Positions 37,945-47,608 of a stretch of DNA of 64,000 nt are shown piece by piece. A program made the translations under genes and the position numbers. The stretch is from Promethearchaeota archaeon (lineage in GTDB: Archaea; Asgardarchaeota; Lokiarchaeia; Sigyniarchaeales; SOKP01): the NCBI GenBank assembly GCA_016839765.1, contig JAEOTP010000068.1:27218-91217 (forward strand), read 5' to 3'. The stretch's first letter is position 1. The number at the start of each line of letters is the position of its first letter. The notes beneath the pieces were generated by a model. That model was not told the DNA's origin, searched no databases, and saw only the letters and a list, made by a program, of their open reading frames with translations.

Positions 37945-38361
37945 ATGGTTAAAAAAGATAAACGCCAGAAGCGAACCAATATAAAGAAAGAACGTCAGAA
38001 GCGTATTAAAGAAAAAAAGAAACAACTACAAAAACAAGATTTATTATCAGATAAAAAAACTTCAAAGGGAATAGATCTCCGTTTAGAAAAAGAAACAAAA
38101 ATTTACTGGATTAGAGCAATAACAGGTGCCGCTAGCGCTTTAATTGGAATTTTAATAGGTTTAAAAGGATGGTGGATATTTCTCTGGATGATGTGCTTTT
38201 GGTGGATTACTCCATTTTTTGTAAGTTTTATAATATTAAGATATGAATATGATAAAGAGGAATGGAATTGGAAAAATATTATTAAGCCCGGAGTAGGAAT
38301 ATATTTCTTCCTTTTTATGATTATCTCAACTATTACATTCACATTAATTAGATATTTCTGA
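37945..38361 (+). CDS. Small membrane protein with basic N-terminal tail (left copy)
   Basis: About 138 residues. A 60-residue Lys/Arg-rich tail (KKDKRQKRTNIKKERQKR) precedes the conserved block RLEKETKIYWIRAITGA, shared with the right copy, and three hydrophobic helices rich in Trp. KYDKEEW-type loop EYDKEEWNWKNI sits between helices 2 and 3. The basic tail could contact RNA or lipid head groups. It is divergent from the NFACT gene in both arms, so a shared promoter region and a ribosome-linked membrane role are possible. The start at 37945 (MVKKDKR) matches the right-arm start MAKHKK. Confidence 0.7.
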   Translation: MVKKDKRQKRTNIKKERQKRIKEKKKQLQKQDLLSDKKTSKGIDLRLEKETKIYWIRAITGAASALIGILIGLKGWWIFLWMMCFWWITPFFVSFIILRYEYDKEEWNWKNIIKPGVGIYFFLFMIISTITFTLIRYF

Positions 38362-38364
38362 AAT

Positions 38365-38871
38365 TTATAATGAAATTGCTTGTTTTACTTTTTTCTCAAT
38401 TTTTTCTTTTGAAGTAAAAATAATTTCTTCTAATTTATAATTGCGATTACAATATATACATTGAATTTTCAATGGCTTTTCTTCTAAAACTAAGAATTCT
38501 GTGTCGATTGGCTCTTTTTCTGAATTTGAAATACATGTTTTGTTTTGGCAGAGTATTAATCTTTCAATAATTTGTGGTATTTTTACTTTTTTCTTTTCTA
38601 TCACTTTATAATTATCGATAAGAGAAATTGTTGCATTAGGTGAGAGAATCGAAATTTGTTGCATTTGTATTTCGTTCAGAAAAACTCCTTCAATCTTAAT
38701 TATATCTTTTTTATTATACTTTTTAGACGATACATTCACCCCGATAGTCATAAGATTTGGTGATTCATCAAGACCCGTTAGATTCAGAATTGTTAATGCA
38801 TAACCCGCATCGATATGGTCAATTACAGTACCTTTTTTTATTTTATCTATCTTTAATTTTTCTTCAGACAT
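38365..38871 (-). CDS. pyrI: Aspartate carbamoyltransferase regulatory chain (left copy)
   Basis: Regulatory subunit of the pyrimidine enzyme ATCase; it binds nucleotides and holds catalytic trimers together. KGTVIDHIDAGYALTILNL at the start is the family hallmark of the allosteric domain. The C-terminal zinc domain has four cysteines as C-x4-C and C-x2-C (CQNKTC and CIYC). Length 168 is slightly above the usual ~153 because of a Lys-rich tail. The catalytic pyrB gene, which normally sits beside pyrI, is not in this window. It is downstream of the polyprenol-kinase-like gene, 65 bases away on the same strand. Confidence 0.95.
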   Translation of the reverse strand: MSEEKLKIDKIKKGTVIDHIDAGYALTILNLTGLDESPNLMTIGVNVSSKKYNKKDIIKIEGVFLNEIQMQQISILSPNATISLIDNYKVIEKKKVKIPQIIERLILCQNKTCISNSEKEPIDTEFLVLEEKPLKIQCIYCNRNYKLEEIIFTSKEKIEKKVKQAISL

Positions 38872-38936
38872 TTTCTTGTAATTTAAATAATCTAATTGAA
38901 AAAACTTTTGGCATAAATCAAGAATTTTATTATTAT

Positions 38937-40016
38937 TTAGATAATAATGAATGAGATAAAAAATAACACGGTTGATATAATAGAATTGTAAGTAAGATTA
39001 TCATCAATTTCTAAGTCTAAAAAATCTAACAATCCAATTAATAATGCACCAATCGAAGGTAATAAGAATATACTTAATAAATTTAATATTGATAATCCAT
39101 TTAAGAGTAATAAAACAATTATCCCAGAAAAGAAAGCAACAACTATTCCAGCAATTAATCCTGCATAAGTTTTATTTGTATTTCGAATTTTTTTATGACC
39201 AAATGTTCTCCCAAATAGATTAGCAGTCATATCACCAAAAATTGCCATTGTCATAGAAGTGCAGATTATTAAAGGGCCGATAGGTTGGATCACTCCATAA
39301 ATTATGATGATCGAAAAACACCCAATTCCCATAGAAATATGGGGGCCAAATCTCATGTGGCGTTCTTTCTCTCTTAGAATTCTATTAACAGGTTTTAAAG
39401 GATATACCTCTGGTTTCAATATCCTTATGAATTCTGCTGTGAAAAATCCAATTAAAGAAATTCCAACTAAGCATACTACTAAATATTGTGTAAAAATCAT
39501 ATTGGGTATATTATTATAAATTGAAAAAAATAATTCAGAGAAAAATGGCGGTAATAACTTGAATAAATAAACAAATAAATTCTGAACGAGGAATCCCAAT
39601 GTAAAATAGAAAAAGATAATTCCTAGTACTATTAAGTGGGATAATTTTCTGTAAATCTCATATTTTAATGGCAATTCTTTGGGAGTTAATAAATCATTTT
39701 TTCTTGTATTAGGTTTTCCTAGGCTAACTTTTTTCTTTTCCCTATGAATTAAAAGATAAAAAAAGGGTAAAAATAACAAAATGAAACCCAGTATAAGAAT
39801 ATCAAAAGGATATATAATCAAATCTATACTAGTTATATGAAGTAGATTAATTATTACTAAATTAATTGAGATGCTTATTAGGAAAACCAATGAATTAATC
39901 AGATTATTAAGGAATGCTCCCTTTTCACCCTTCTTTTTAGTAAGATAGGTAATATAGAATAAAATTAAGCCATATAGAGAAAAAATTCCTACTATAATGT
40001 ATGATAGCAAATCCAA
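38937..40016 (-). CDS. Polyprenol/phytol kinase-like membrane protein, CTP-transferase fold (left copy)
   Basis: A polytopic protein of 359 residues with about nine membrane helices. Motifs match the dolichol/phytol kinase and CDP-DAG synthase superfamily: YRKLSHLIVLGIIFF, REKERHMRFGPHISMGIGC, then MAIFGDMTANLFGRTFG and the basic KTYAGLIAGI. These proteins phosphorylate an isoprenoid alcohol using CTP. The likely product is a polyprenyl phosphate for glycosylation or archaeal lipid salvage, but CTP transfer to another lipid is possible. Start is TTG in both arms. It lies between trpB and pyrI on the same strand. Confidence 0.8.
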   Translation of the reverse strand: MDLLSYIIVGIFSLYGLILFYITYLTKKKGEKGAFLNNLINSLVFLISISINLVIINLLHITSIDLIIYPFDILILGFILLFLPFFYLLIHREKKKVSLGKPNTRKNDLLTPKELPLKYEIYRKLSHLIVLGIIFFYFTLGFLVQNLFVYLFKLLPPFFSELFFSIYNNIPNMIFTQYLVVCLVGISLIGFFTAEFIRILKPEVYPLKPVNRILREKERHMRFGPHISMGIGCFSIIIIYGVIQPIGPLIICTSMTMAIFGDMTANLFGRTFGHKKIRNTNKTYAGLIAGIVVAFFSGIIVLLLLNGLSILNLLSIFLLPSIGALLIGLLDFLDLEIDDNLTYNSIISTVLFFISFIII

Positions 40017-40115
40017 AGATTACAATTCTCGTGAGATTTTAATAATGTTAATGATCTTTATAATTTTAAGATTTACTGTAAAATTATTATCAAGAAAGAA
40101 AGAAAAAAAAATAAT

Positions 40116-41516
40116 TTAAAATTGATTTTCATCGATTATTGGCATATCTGGAGAAGCTAATGCTTTCTTAATATCTTCTTTTGGTAATTCATAATCTTCT
40201 AACTTACCGCTCATGAATTCTTTGTATGCTAATAAATCAAAAAATCCATGACCACTGAAATTGAATACGATTACCTTTTTCTCATTATTCTCTTTTGCTT
40301 TTAAGGCTTGATTTATTGCTTCTTTTACCGCATGAGCAGTTTCTGGTGCGGGTAAGATTCCTTCTGTTTGAGCGAATTTAAGACCTGCTTCAATAATTTC
40401 TGTTTGGTGAAGCATTGAAGTTGAAATGATATTGTTGTTAGATAAAATTGAAATAATAGGCGCCATTCCATGATATCTTAATCCTCCCGCATGTATTGGA
40501 CTAGGAATAAATGTATGCCCCAGAGTATACATTTTTAATATTGGTGCTTTTTTTGCAGTATCTCCAAAATCCCATCTATATTCTCCTTTGCAAACGCTTG
40601 GGCAAGCTCTTGGTTCTACCCCTATTATTTCTAAATCTGGACATTTCCCCTGTAATTTATCTTTTACGAATGGAATTGCAAATCCTCCAAAATTCGAACC
40701 ACCACCCATACAACCTATGAGAATATCTGGCTCTAATCCGATTTTTTTTAGTTGTACTTTAGTCTCTTGGCCGATTATAGTTTGATGTAAAAGTACAAAA
40801 TTTACCACACTTCCTAGTGAATAGCGTATTTTATCACTCCTTAGACTATGTTCAACTGCTTCAGATATTGCAATGCCTAAGCTTCCAGGATGATCTGGAT
40901 TAATGTCATAAAATGTTCTTCCGGCATCGGTATGTTTTGAGGGACTTGCATGAATTGCTGCATTATATGCTCTCATTAATATCTTTCTACCAGGCTTTTG
41001 GATAAAGCTCGCTCTTACCATGTAAACAGTACATTTTAATCCATATATATTACATCCATAAGAGAGCGCTGAACCCCATTGTCCTGCTCCGGTTTCAGTG
41101 ACAAGCTCCTCAATTCCTTGTATTCCCGCATAATAAGCTTGAGCTAGAGCCGTATTAGGCTTATGGGATCCTGTAGGAGAAACTGATTCATTTTTAAAGA
41201 AGATTTTTATTCTACCATCATTTATACCAAGCATTTTTTCTAAACGGACTGCTCTGTGAAGAGGTGTTGGACGATATGTTGTAGCATAGATTTCTCTTAG
41301 CTCCTTTGGGATACTAATCGTATTATCTTGAGATACCTCTTGTAACACGCATTCTTTAGGAAAGATCGCAAAAGCTAATTCTGGAGGTGCCGGTTTTCCG
41401 TCCATAGGATTAATTAAAGGCGTTATAGGTGATGGTAAATCTGGAAGAATGTTTATCCATTCTTTAGGAACTTCGTTTGGATCTAATAAAACTCTTGCAT
41501 TAAAATTTTCTAACAT
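40116..41516 (-). CDS. trpB2: Tryptophan synthase beta chain, TrpB2 type (left copy)
   Basis: PLP enzyme making tryptophan from indole and serine, or acting on a related amino acid. The PLP lysine is in PTGSHKPNTA near residue 115. ETGAGQWGSAL and the phosphate-binding IGCMGGGSNFGG follow. The length of 466 and the N-terminal extension (LPDLPSPITPLINPMDGKP) are typical of the TrpB2 group, often encoded without trpA. No trpA or other trp gene is present. A possible RNA structure lies about 150 bases upstream (41667-41725). The right copy has the same site and the same catalytic motifs. Confidence 0.93.
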   Translation of the reverse strand: MLENFNARVLLDPNEVPKEWINILPDLPSPITPLINPMDGKPAPPELAFAIFPKECVLQEVSQDNTISIPKELREIYATTYRPTPLHRAVRLEKMLGINDGRIKIFFKNESVSPTGSHKPNTALAQAYYAGIQGIEELVTETGAGQWGSALSYGCNIYGLKCTVYMVRASFIQKPGRKILMRAYNAAIHASPSKHTDAGRTFYDINPDHPGSLGIAISEAVEHSLRSDKIRYSLGSVVNFVLLHQTIIGQETKVQLKKIGLEPDILIGCMGGGSNFGGFAIPFVKDKLQGKCPDLEIIGVEPRACPSVCKGEYRWDFGDTAKKAPILKMYTLGHTFIPSPIHAGGLRYHGMAPIISILSNNNIISTSMLHQTEIIEAGLKFAQTEGILPAPETAHAVKEAINQALKAKENNEKKVIVFNFSGHGFFDLLAYKEFMSGKLEDYELPKEDIKKALASPDMPIIDENQF

Positions 41517-41666
41517 TTAAATCACCGTTTTACATTTTTAGTTAAAAATGCTACATCTTTATATTGGAATTCAATATAATTGACGCATAATTGGCAAAAC
41601 AATTAAGATAATACAAAGAGAGGGAAATTATGTGATAGAAAGAAAAATTTGATTTAATCCAATGAA

Positions 41667-41725
41667 GGCGTAACTAAAAACGCCAAGGCCACTGCCAACG
41701 CCAAAAAGTATTTTTTTCAGTAGCC
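41667..41725 (-). ncRNA. Conserved structured leader element upstream of trpB (left copy)
   Basis: Read on the minus strand: helix 1 is GGCTACTG pairing with CAGTGGCC across a 23-base loop. Two bases (TT) later comes helix 2, an 18-base hairpin GGCGT...ACGCC. The right arm has the same layout at the same distance from trpB with a different helix-2 sequence, GGTCTT...AAGACC. Pairs 3 and 4 of helix 2 change on both sides and keep pairing. It lies within the 315-base gap 41517-41831, where the rest is AT-rich. It could be a cis-regulatory leader of trpB or a separate small RNA. Confidence 0.5.
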
Positions 41726-41831
41726 ATTGATAAAATCATTGTTGTTTTGTTATTAACAAAATAACAAAACTTATAAATTTAACTTTTTTTACCAAAAATA
41801 ATTTTTTTTACCAAAAATATCAAAAATCAAT

Positions 41832-42245
41832 TTATCTTCCTTCAAAGATTTTTGCTAAATTTTTTGCTGCAACTCTCATTACTTTAACGGTTTTCATTAA
41901 TGTGTCGATGAGTGTTCCAGCACATACAATTACTAATGGGCCTGCATTACTTACAACTATGTAGCCATTTTGGGCTCTTACAATTATTTCACTTAATTCT
42001 TCTTGAAACAGTGTCTGAATTGTTGAGCTACCAGTCATTAGTAGAGCACTTGCGAGCCCACAAAATTGATCGCCATCAACATGATATTGGGGAAGCGCAG
42101 AAAATGCAATTTGATACCCCTCCTGAGAAACAAGTGCAATTGCTTCAATGTCAGCATTAGAAGTTATAAATGTAATTTGAGGACTTATTTTTTCAATATC
42201 CTCATCAGTAATTCCAAGATCACTTCCGAACTGAATCCAAATCAC
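41832..42245 (-). CDS. Roadblock/LC7-domain protein (left copy)
   Basis: A 137-residue single-domain protein. The predicted order of helix, strands and a long helix, with ITFITSNADIEAIALVSQEGYQIAFSA, then GYIVVSNAGPLVIVCA and a C-terminal helix, fits Roadblock/LC7. These proteins dimerise and regulate or scaffold small GTPases in bacteria, Asgard archaea and eukaryotes. GTG is the start, with AAAGG just upstream. No small GTPase gene is in this window, so the partner is elsewhere. It lies between trpB and the orphan cassette, whose products could be binding partners. Its homolog is at 55538-55942. Confidence 0.85.
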   Translation of the reverse strand: MIWIQFGSDLGITDEDIEKISPQITFITSNADIEAIALVSQEGYQIAFSALPQYHVDGDQFCGLASALLMTGSSTIQTLFQEELSEIIVRAQNGYIVVSNAGPLVIVCAGTLIDTLMKTVKVMRVAAKNLAKIFEGR

Positions 42246-42331
42246 CTTTCTTGGGATAAATGAAAATAGAACCTTTATCTTAGTAATTTTTTAAAATTCT
42301 TTTTATTTATATATTTTCATTAAAATTCAAT

Positions 42332-42601
42332 TTATTTATAAAATTGTCTTTTCTTGTCTTCTTCTGATTTAGACTCTTCTTTTTTCTTAAAGTATTTTCT
42401 AAGCATGAAATAATTTATAATCATACCAACAAGTTCAACTAAAATACCAACAAATGCAATAATTGTTCCACCGAATTTGAGATGTCTTAATAATAAAGCA
42501 ACACCTAAACCGGAGGAACTAAATACAAACAAAAGAAAACCTTTAATGATTTGAGAAAAAGAGATTCTTAATTGGGTCAACTCTTTTTTGATCAAAGACA
42601 T
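42332..42601 (-). CDS. Small two-helix membrane protein, end of orphan cassette (left copy)
   Basis: 89 residues: an amphipathic N-terminus (KKELTQLRISFSQIIKGF), two hydrophobic helices joined by RHLKFGGTI, and a basic/acidic tail (KKKEESKSEEDKKRQ). The right copy shares FSQIIKGF-like and SSGLGVALLLRHL-like stretches. The family is unknown. It is third in the cassette with the two large orphan proteins, 74 bases after orphan A, and could be their membrane anchor. This is inferred only from constant association in both arms. Confidence 0.7.
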   Translation of the reverse strand: MSLIKKELTQLRISFSQIIKGFLLFVFSSSGLGVALLLRHLKFGGTIIAFVGILVELVGMIINYFMLRKYFKKKEESKSEEDKKRQFYK

Positions 42602-42675
42602 AACTTAAATAATTTTTTATAGATTTTAAATTTGGTTAAATAAATAGTTCTCTATTAAATACTTTGTATCTTACT

Positions 42676-45075
42676 CTAAATATTTCTTCTTTTCTTTTTA
42701 AATTTAATATATAGAGCATTATCTAATATTTTTCCAATTTTAAGAGCAATATTTTTAGCAATCAAATATCTTTCCCCATCAAGCATGGATTTTATCTCAT
42801 TATGACTCGGCTTATGAGTTAACCTTTCAATTAATACATTTTCCACTAATAATTCGACAGAATCCTCAATTTGCTTGTAATCAGGTAAATTTATATCAAG
42901 TTTAAATGATTTTATTTTCTCGACGACAAAATTATAATATTCACAAAATCTCGTATAAGGATCATCATTTAATTCACTATGCAGTTTAATATTATCTGTT
43001 GCTATCTTAGTGTCTTTTTCTTGCCAATAAAATTGATTAGGATTTATTCCAGGGCGATTTATCCCCATCAACGAGGATGTTATACGTCTTTCTATCCAAT
43101 TAAAGGTACTTTCTTTCTGCTTTTCACGGATTTCTTCTTTTTTTATTTCCTTTTCTCTTTTTTCAATCTCAATGACTTTCTTAACTTTAGATTTACGTTT
43201 TTCCTCGAACACTTCTAGTCTTTTTATTAATTCAAATGCGATACAATAAGAGATAGGGGAAATTAAATCTGCTTGTAATTTCAATGGCTTAATATTTTCG
43301 TATATTAAGCTTGGATTTTCCCTTAATTCGATTATACATTCTTGAAGAGGTTTGTCTGTTAACCTTGATAAAATAAAACCATTCACTAGGAAAACTTGAT
43401 TATTCGCATTAAATACAATAACTAATTCTTTTTGTCTTCTTATTATTCGTTTAATTATTAATTCTTCTAATTTAATATTTATCCAATCTTCATATTCTAA
43501 AGTTCCCTCTATTTTTTTTAAAGCTTGTAATATTAATCCCTTGTCATTATTAATTTTGTTATACGATTCAATTATCCTACTTAATTGTCTAAGGATTTTT
43601 GATAATATATAATAAAAAATATCTCTTATCAAATTATCAATAACTTCTTCAAAACTTAAGAGTGTAATTATTTGATTATAATTACTCATCCCTAGTTCTT
43701 TTAGAAAAACTTTATCAATAATTTGCTTCTTTCTTACAAACTCTCTGAGGTCGTTAATTGATCCTCCCATTTTCTTTTCCAATAACTCCCATAATTTTTT
43801 TAGTTGTAAGTCATCTCTATACAAAAATTTAGAAAGATTAAATTCAGATATATTGTCAAAGCCTCCTAATATTCTTTCTATATAAGGAAAATTAAGTCCT
43901 ACAATCTCCTTTTTCGCTAGATTAACTAAATTTTTATTTTTATCATTTAATGCTAAAAAATCCTGTTTTTTTATATTAAATTTGATCATATTTTTCTTTA
44001 TTTCCGAAATTAAATCATTATCAACATTGATTAAATGCATAATATCATAAATTCCACGTTTATTTAACTGATACATAATTTCATCAAAAGAATATTCATA
44101 AAGGCTTTGTATTAAGTAGATAAAGTCATTTGGGTTAGTTTTAAGTTGTTTTACTATCAATTTTTTTAAAAAATTTAAAGTGCTATTCTCAAAATCTTCA
44201 TAAATTATCCTCTCTTGAAGAGCTTTATTTATAAGATTTAATAACTCCATTTTTATTGAATTGCCTTTTAAGAATGCTCTCAAACCTGGAACTGAAACTG
44301 GATATTTATTAAATTCATAATCCAAAATTTTCTTTTTAATCATCCTAACTGGCATAGCTTCAACTTGGAGCTCCTTATAAGATTTAAATTCGTAATCCCT
44401 GTGAATAACTTTTATCAATCGATTGAGTGTTGATAATTCGATGAATTTATCTTCCTTTTCTTTCTTATCTAATTTTTTTTCAATATCAACAGACAGATCT
44501 TTGAATGCTGATTCTTCTTCTAGGATTTCTCTCTTTATATGATTATTTAGACCAATTATATCTCCTAATAAATCATAGAAGTAAAAAGGAGGATATTTTC
44601 TAATTATCTCCAATAATTCAAACTCGATCTTTTGATCTATTTCCTTTAGTTTTTCATTTTTTTGATAGTCATTAAAAGAAGATACTCTTTCTTCAATTAA
44701 GAAAGATAAGAATAGATTTTCTAGAGTTATTATTTTATAGAGTAAATCAATCTCTAAATCGAAAGAATTTTTTAGTAATAATTCAACTTCGTTCATCAGA
44801 GTCTCTTTTTCATTAATTTCTAAGTCCCCTACAACTTTATCAGAAAAATGCTCAGATTCAAAATCTTGTGGAAATCTAACTCCAAAATTATGATACAAAT
44901 GAACTGATGCAGTTGCAACTAACAATATACTAAGATTTGGAGAAGAATCGGTCAGTTCAAAGATTTTTTGCCTATCTGCAGGTCTTTTAAAGTGTGAGAG
45001 AATTAAATCAATAGTTTGGAAGTATCTATAAGTACTTTCTATAGCAGTTGTTTTTCTTTTAATACCACTTATCAT
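42676..45075 (-). CDS. Large orphan protein A of the cassette, 799 residues (left copy)
   Basis: I do not recognise the family. It begins MISGIKRKTTAIESTYRYFQ and is mostly helical. A long charged coiled coil near 640-670 (KRKSKVKKVIEIEKREK) precedes the conserved WIERRITSSLMGINRPGINP and YWQEKDTKIATDNIKLHSEL. These two blocks are nearly the same in the right copy. No membrane helix, signal or nucleotide loop is visible. Its start overlaps the orphan B stop by 4 bases (ATGA), implying a coupled complex. Compared with the right copy it has an extra stretch of about 64 residues after residue 376, with KKEIVGLNFPYIERILGGF in it. Confidence 0.8.
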   Translation of the reverse strand: MISGIKRKTTAIESTYRYFQTIDLILSHFKRPADRQKIFELTDSSPNLSILLVATASVHLYHNFGVRFPQDFESEHFSDKVVGDLEINEKETLMNEVELLLKNSFDLEIDLLYKIITLENLFLSFLIEERVSSFNDYQKNEKLKEIDQKIEFELLEIIRKYPPFYFYDLLGDIIGLNNHIKREILEEESAFKDLSVDIEKKLDKKEKEDKFIELSTLNRLIKVIHRDYEFKSYKELQVEAMPVRMIKKKILDYEFNKYPVSVPGLRAFLKGNSIKMELLNLINKALQERIIYEDFENSTLNFLKKLIVKQLKTNPNDFIYLIQSLYEYSFDEIMYQLNKRGIYDIMHLINVDNDLISEIKKNMIKFNIKKQDFLALNDKNKNLVNLAKKEIVGLNFPYIERILGGFDNISEFNLSKFLYRDDLQLKKLWELLEKKMGGSINDLREFVRKKQIIDKVFLKELGMSNYNQIITLLSFEEVIDNLIRDIFYYILSKILRQLSRIIESYNKINNDKGLILQALKKIEGTLEYEDWINIKLEELIIKRIIRRQKELVIVFNANNQVFLVNGFILSRLTDKPLQECIIELRENPSLIYENIKPLKLQADLISPISYCIAFELIKRLEVFEEKRKSKVKKVIEIEKREKEIKKEEIREKQKESTFNWIERRITSSLMGINRPGINPNQFYWQEKDTKIATDNIKLHSELNDDPYTRFCEYYNFVVEKIKSFKLDINLPDYKQIEDSVELLVENVLIERLTHKPSHNEIKSMLDGERYLIAKNIALKIGKILDNALYIKFKKKRRNI

Positions 45076-47378
45076 AACTCTTTAATCCACTCCCTATAAA
45101 CCTCTTTAAAATTATCTGAAATTTCAAACTTTGACTTAGTATGCCAATATTTAAAATTAACAAGGTGAAACAAAGTACTTTTAAAAAGCTCTTTTTCTTC
45201 ATTTGTTAAAGTATGCTTTAAGATTATGCTTTTAGGTCTAGGGATTAGTTTTGAGAAATATTTCAATTCATTTTCGTTAATATATTTATATAATGTATCC
45301 TCTTCTGAAATATTTAAAAGTGTAATTGGAAGTACTTTGTTTTGATTCAATTTTAACAAATTAACTTCAGTTTCAATTTTTTTTTGAACATACTTCGGAA
45401 ATTCAAGTTTAATATCAATACAGAATTCAAATTTTTTAGAAAAATCTAATAGAAGATTTTTCTCTGTCTCATCTAATACCTTAACAATATACGTATCTAA
45501 AAATACTAAAAATTGTTTTTCATTTTGCTCAAAAGTTTCGCGTTTTTCAATATATTCAACAAAATCTGTATATGTCTCATTTAAACTCCAATCTCTTTTT
45601 TCTTCTATCTTAAAAAATCTTTTTGCATAATCTTTTATCCATTCTAAGACATAAGATTTCCAAATTAAATCTATTCCCCCCATTCTTTTTTCCAGAAATC
45701 GATAGAATTTATTTGCGAATGTAACTGGATCTGAGATTTCAATATCATTTTCTTCCTTTAAAAAGCGATTAATTGTTGAATACCTTAATATATAATTTAT
45801 TAAAAACCTTAATTCGTTTGAAAATTTCTCAAAATTATTTAAATGCTTTTTAATTAAACCAGAATTACTTTCCATTTGTACTTCCGCAAAGGCTACTAAA
45901 TCACTAATACTTAATTTTACTTCTTTTATAAAAGAGGAAAGTGTTTCAATTACAATTTTTTTAAACTCTTTTATAAGTAAATTCAAATCAAAAAGATAAT
46001 CTTTTATCAAGGTAATTGAATTAAATTCAATTTTATTGAGGAGAACACTTTTAAATTTAGAAATTAAATTTTGACCTAGTGCTTTCACTGGTTTTTGTTC
46101 TTTATCAAACTTTTCATTTAAATTACTAATGAGAATATTTACTAAGAAAATCAATTCTCTGCGATAAAGAAAACGAGGTAAAGATTTCCTCATTAAGTTA
46201 AAGTTATTTTTAAAAATTTCAGCAAAGTAATTTACTGCTGAATTTAATTCTATAGCAATTAAATCTTCATCTTTTCTAATTGATTGATTTATTGAGAAAC
46301 TTGCTAATTCAAATAAATCTCTATAATTATAATTTCCTTGATCATTCTTCTTCTCTATGAAGTTATCAAACTTTTTTAAAAGATGGGTTGAATCACCCTT
46401 TTCGCCAGAAGCAAGAAACTCATTAGATACTTCTAAAAATTTATTTAATTTCTTTTCCATTCGATTAAAAAAATCTTCAAAGTAAGATGTTATCCATTCA
46501 ATGGAACAGTTTTCTTGATATGCTCCAACTTCCTCTCTAATTTTTTTAATTAAATAGAATAAAATTCTATCTTGAGATTCATCTATCGTACCAGTGTTAG
46601 CTAATTTCATAAGATTTGTCCCCAATTTTAATGTATTTTCAACCAAAAAATTAGCACTAGGGACGGAGATTAAGTATTTTAGGTGTTCTATGGCCATTTG
46701 GTCATCAAATGGAGACTGGAACTTTTCATATTCGGGATTAAAAAAGTTAAGCTCAAAAGGATTTTTATTCCAAAAAAATTCTACGTCATTTTTTATAGAG
46801 CCATATGTTTTTAACATATCTTCATCAGTGGGGAGGGAGATATTTATTCCAATCAGTTTTTTGTTCCATTTATCTTCAATTAATTCACCATACAGTTTTT
46901 TACTAAAGCGTTCAGCAAAACTTTCTAATAATCTAATCTTCCCTTCCCTGTCTAATTCGGGATGATCTGTGAATTCTTCTACTTCAAAAAACAATTTACT
47001 AATATCATCAATGGATTCCTTGGATTTATGAGTATCTAAATAGCCAGTATCCGGTTTTAAGGCAAGAAGTAAACTTTCACAATCTTTATAATTTCCCGGA
47101 ATCAATAACATAGATTTTGGATAAATATTGATTCTAGCATCCTTCTCATCAAAATTAAATAATTCAAACTCAGCGTAGAATAATTCAGAACCCGTATAAT
47201 CTCTCAATATTGCATTGTACATTCTCAAAAATCTGATAACTTCTTGTGATAATTCATTTACTCTAACACTTGTTAACTTACCTGGACCCAAAACATTTCC
47301 CACAATGATATCTTTTGGACTAGAATAACCAAAAATCAATGAAAATTGATAATTAATAGATTCTCTTGTTGTTATCAT
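45072..47378 (-). CDS. Large orphan protein B of the cassette, 768 residues (left copy)
   Basis: The family is not recognised. The first 120 residues look alpha/beta (INYQFSLIFGYSSPKDIIVG, ELFNFDEKDARINIYPKSML) and could be a small sensory or longin-like fold. The rest is a long run of helices with WKSYVLEWIKDYAKRFF in the last third and FKEVYREWIKEL at the very end. Both copies are exactly 768 residues, which shows constraint on length. No signal or membrane segment. It is the first gene of the cassette, with 230 bases upstream containing a palindrome. A tethering or scaffold role on membranes, with the two-helix protein, is a guess. Confidence 0.8.
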   Translation of the reverse strand: MITTRESINYQFSLIFGYSSPKDIIVGNVLGPGKLTSVRVNELSQEVIRFLRMYNAILRDYTGSELFYAEFELFNFDEKDARINIYPKSMLLIPGNYKDCESLLLALKPDTGYLDTHKSKESIDDISKLFFEVEEFTDHPELDREGKIRLLESFAERFSKKLYGELIEDKWNKKLIGINISLPTDEDMLKTYGSIKNDVEFFWNKNPFELNFFNPEYEKFQSPFDDQMAIEHLKYLISVPSANFLVENTLKLGTNLMKLANTGTIDESQDRILFYLIKKIREEVGAYQENCSIEWITSYFEDFFNRMEKKLNKFLEVSNEFLASGEKGDSTHLLKKFDNFIEKKNDQGNYNYRDLFELASFSINQSIRKDEDLIAIELNSAVNYFAEIFKNNFNLMRKSLPRFLYRRELIFLVNILISNLNEKFDKEQKPVKALGQNLISKFKSVLLNKIEFNSITLIKDYLFDLNLLIKEFKKIVIETLSSFIKEVKLSISDLVAFAEVQMESNSGLIKKHLNNFEKFSNELRFLINYILRYSTINRFLKEENDIEISDPVTFANKFYRFLEKRMGGIDLIWKSYVLEWIKDYAKRFFKIEEKRDWSLNETYTDFVEYIEKRETFEQNEKQFLVFLDTYIVKVLDETEKNLLLDFSKKFEFCIDIKLEFPKYVQKKIETEVNLLKLNQNKVLPITLLNISEEDTLYKYINENELKYFSKLIPRPKSIILKHTLTNEEKELFKSTLFHLVNFKYWHTKSKFEISDNFKEVYREWIKEL

Positions 47379-47532
47379 AATTAGAAAATAAAAAAAAATA
47401 ATTTTGCAAAGATACTAGTTAAAAAATTTAAATAATTTATAGTTGAATTAGTATTAAAATTTAAGCTGATCATAAGAAGATTTACATATTAAATAGTCAT
47501 TTATTTATTACAACCTTTTAGCCTACTATGAC

Positions 47533-47544
47533 AGGTTTAAACCT
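47533..47544. promoter_or_regulatory. 12-bp perfect palindrome upstream of orphan B
   Basis: AGGTTTAAACCT lies in the 230-base gap between the nuclease stop and the orphan B start. It is about 155 bases from the start codon. It could be an operator for a dimeric regulator. I found no equivalent upstream of the right-arm cassette, which weakens the case. Confidence 0.3.
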
Positions 47545-47608
47545 CGTATCTTGCAACATCAATTAAGAGTTTCGCAGGGATCTGAAAATATATAAACCAA
47601 CTCCTATT

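Noticed and set aside
47533-47544. AGGTTTAAACCT as a cassette operator shared by both arms
   Set aside because: No equivalent exists upstream of the right-arm cassette, so it is kept only as a weak single-site feature.
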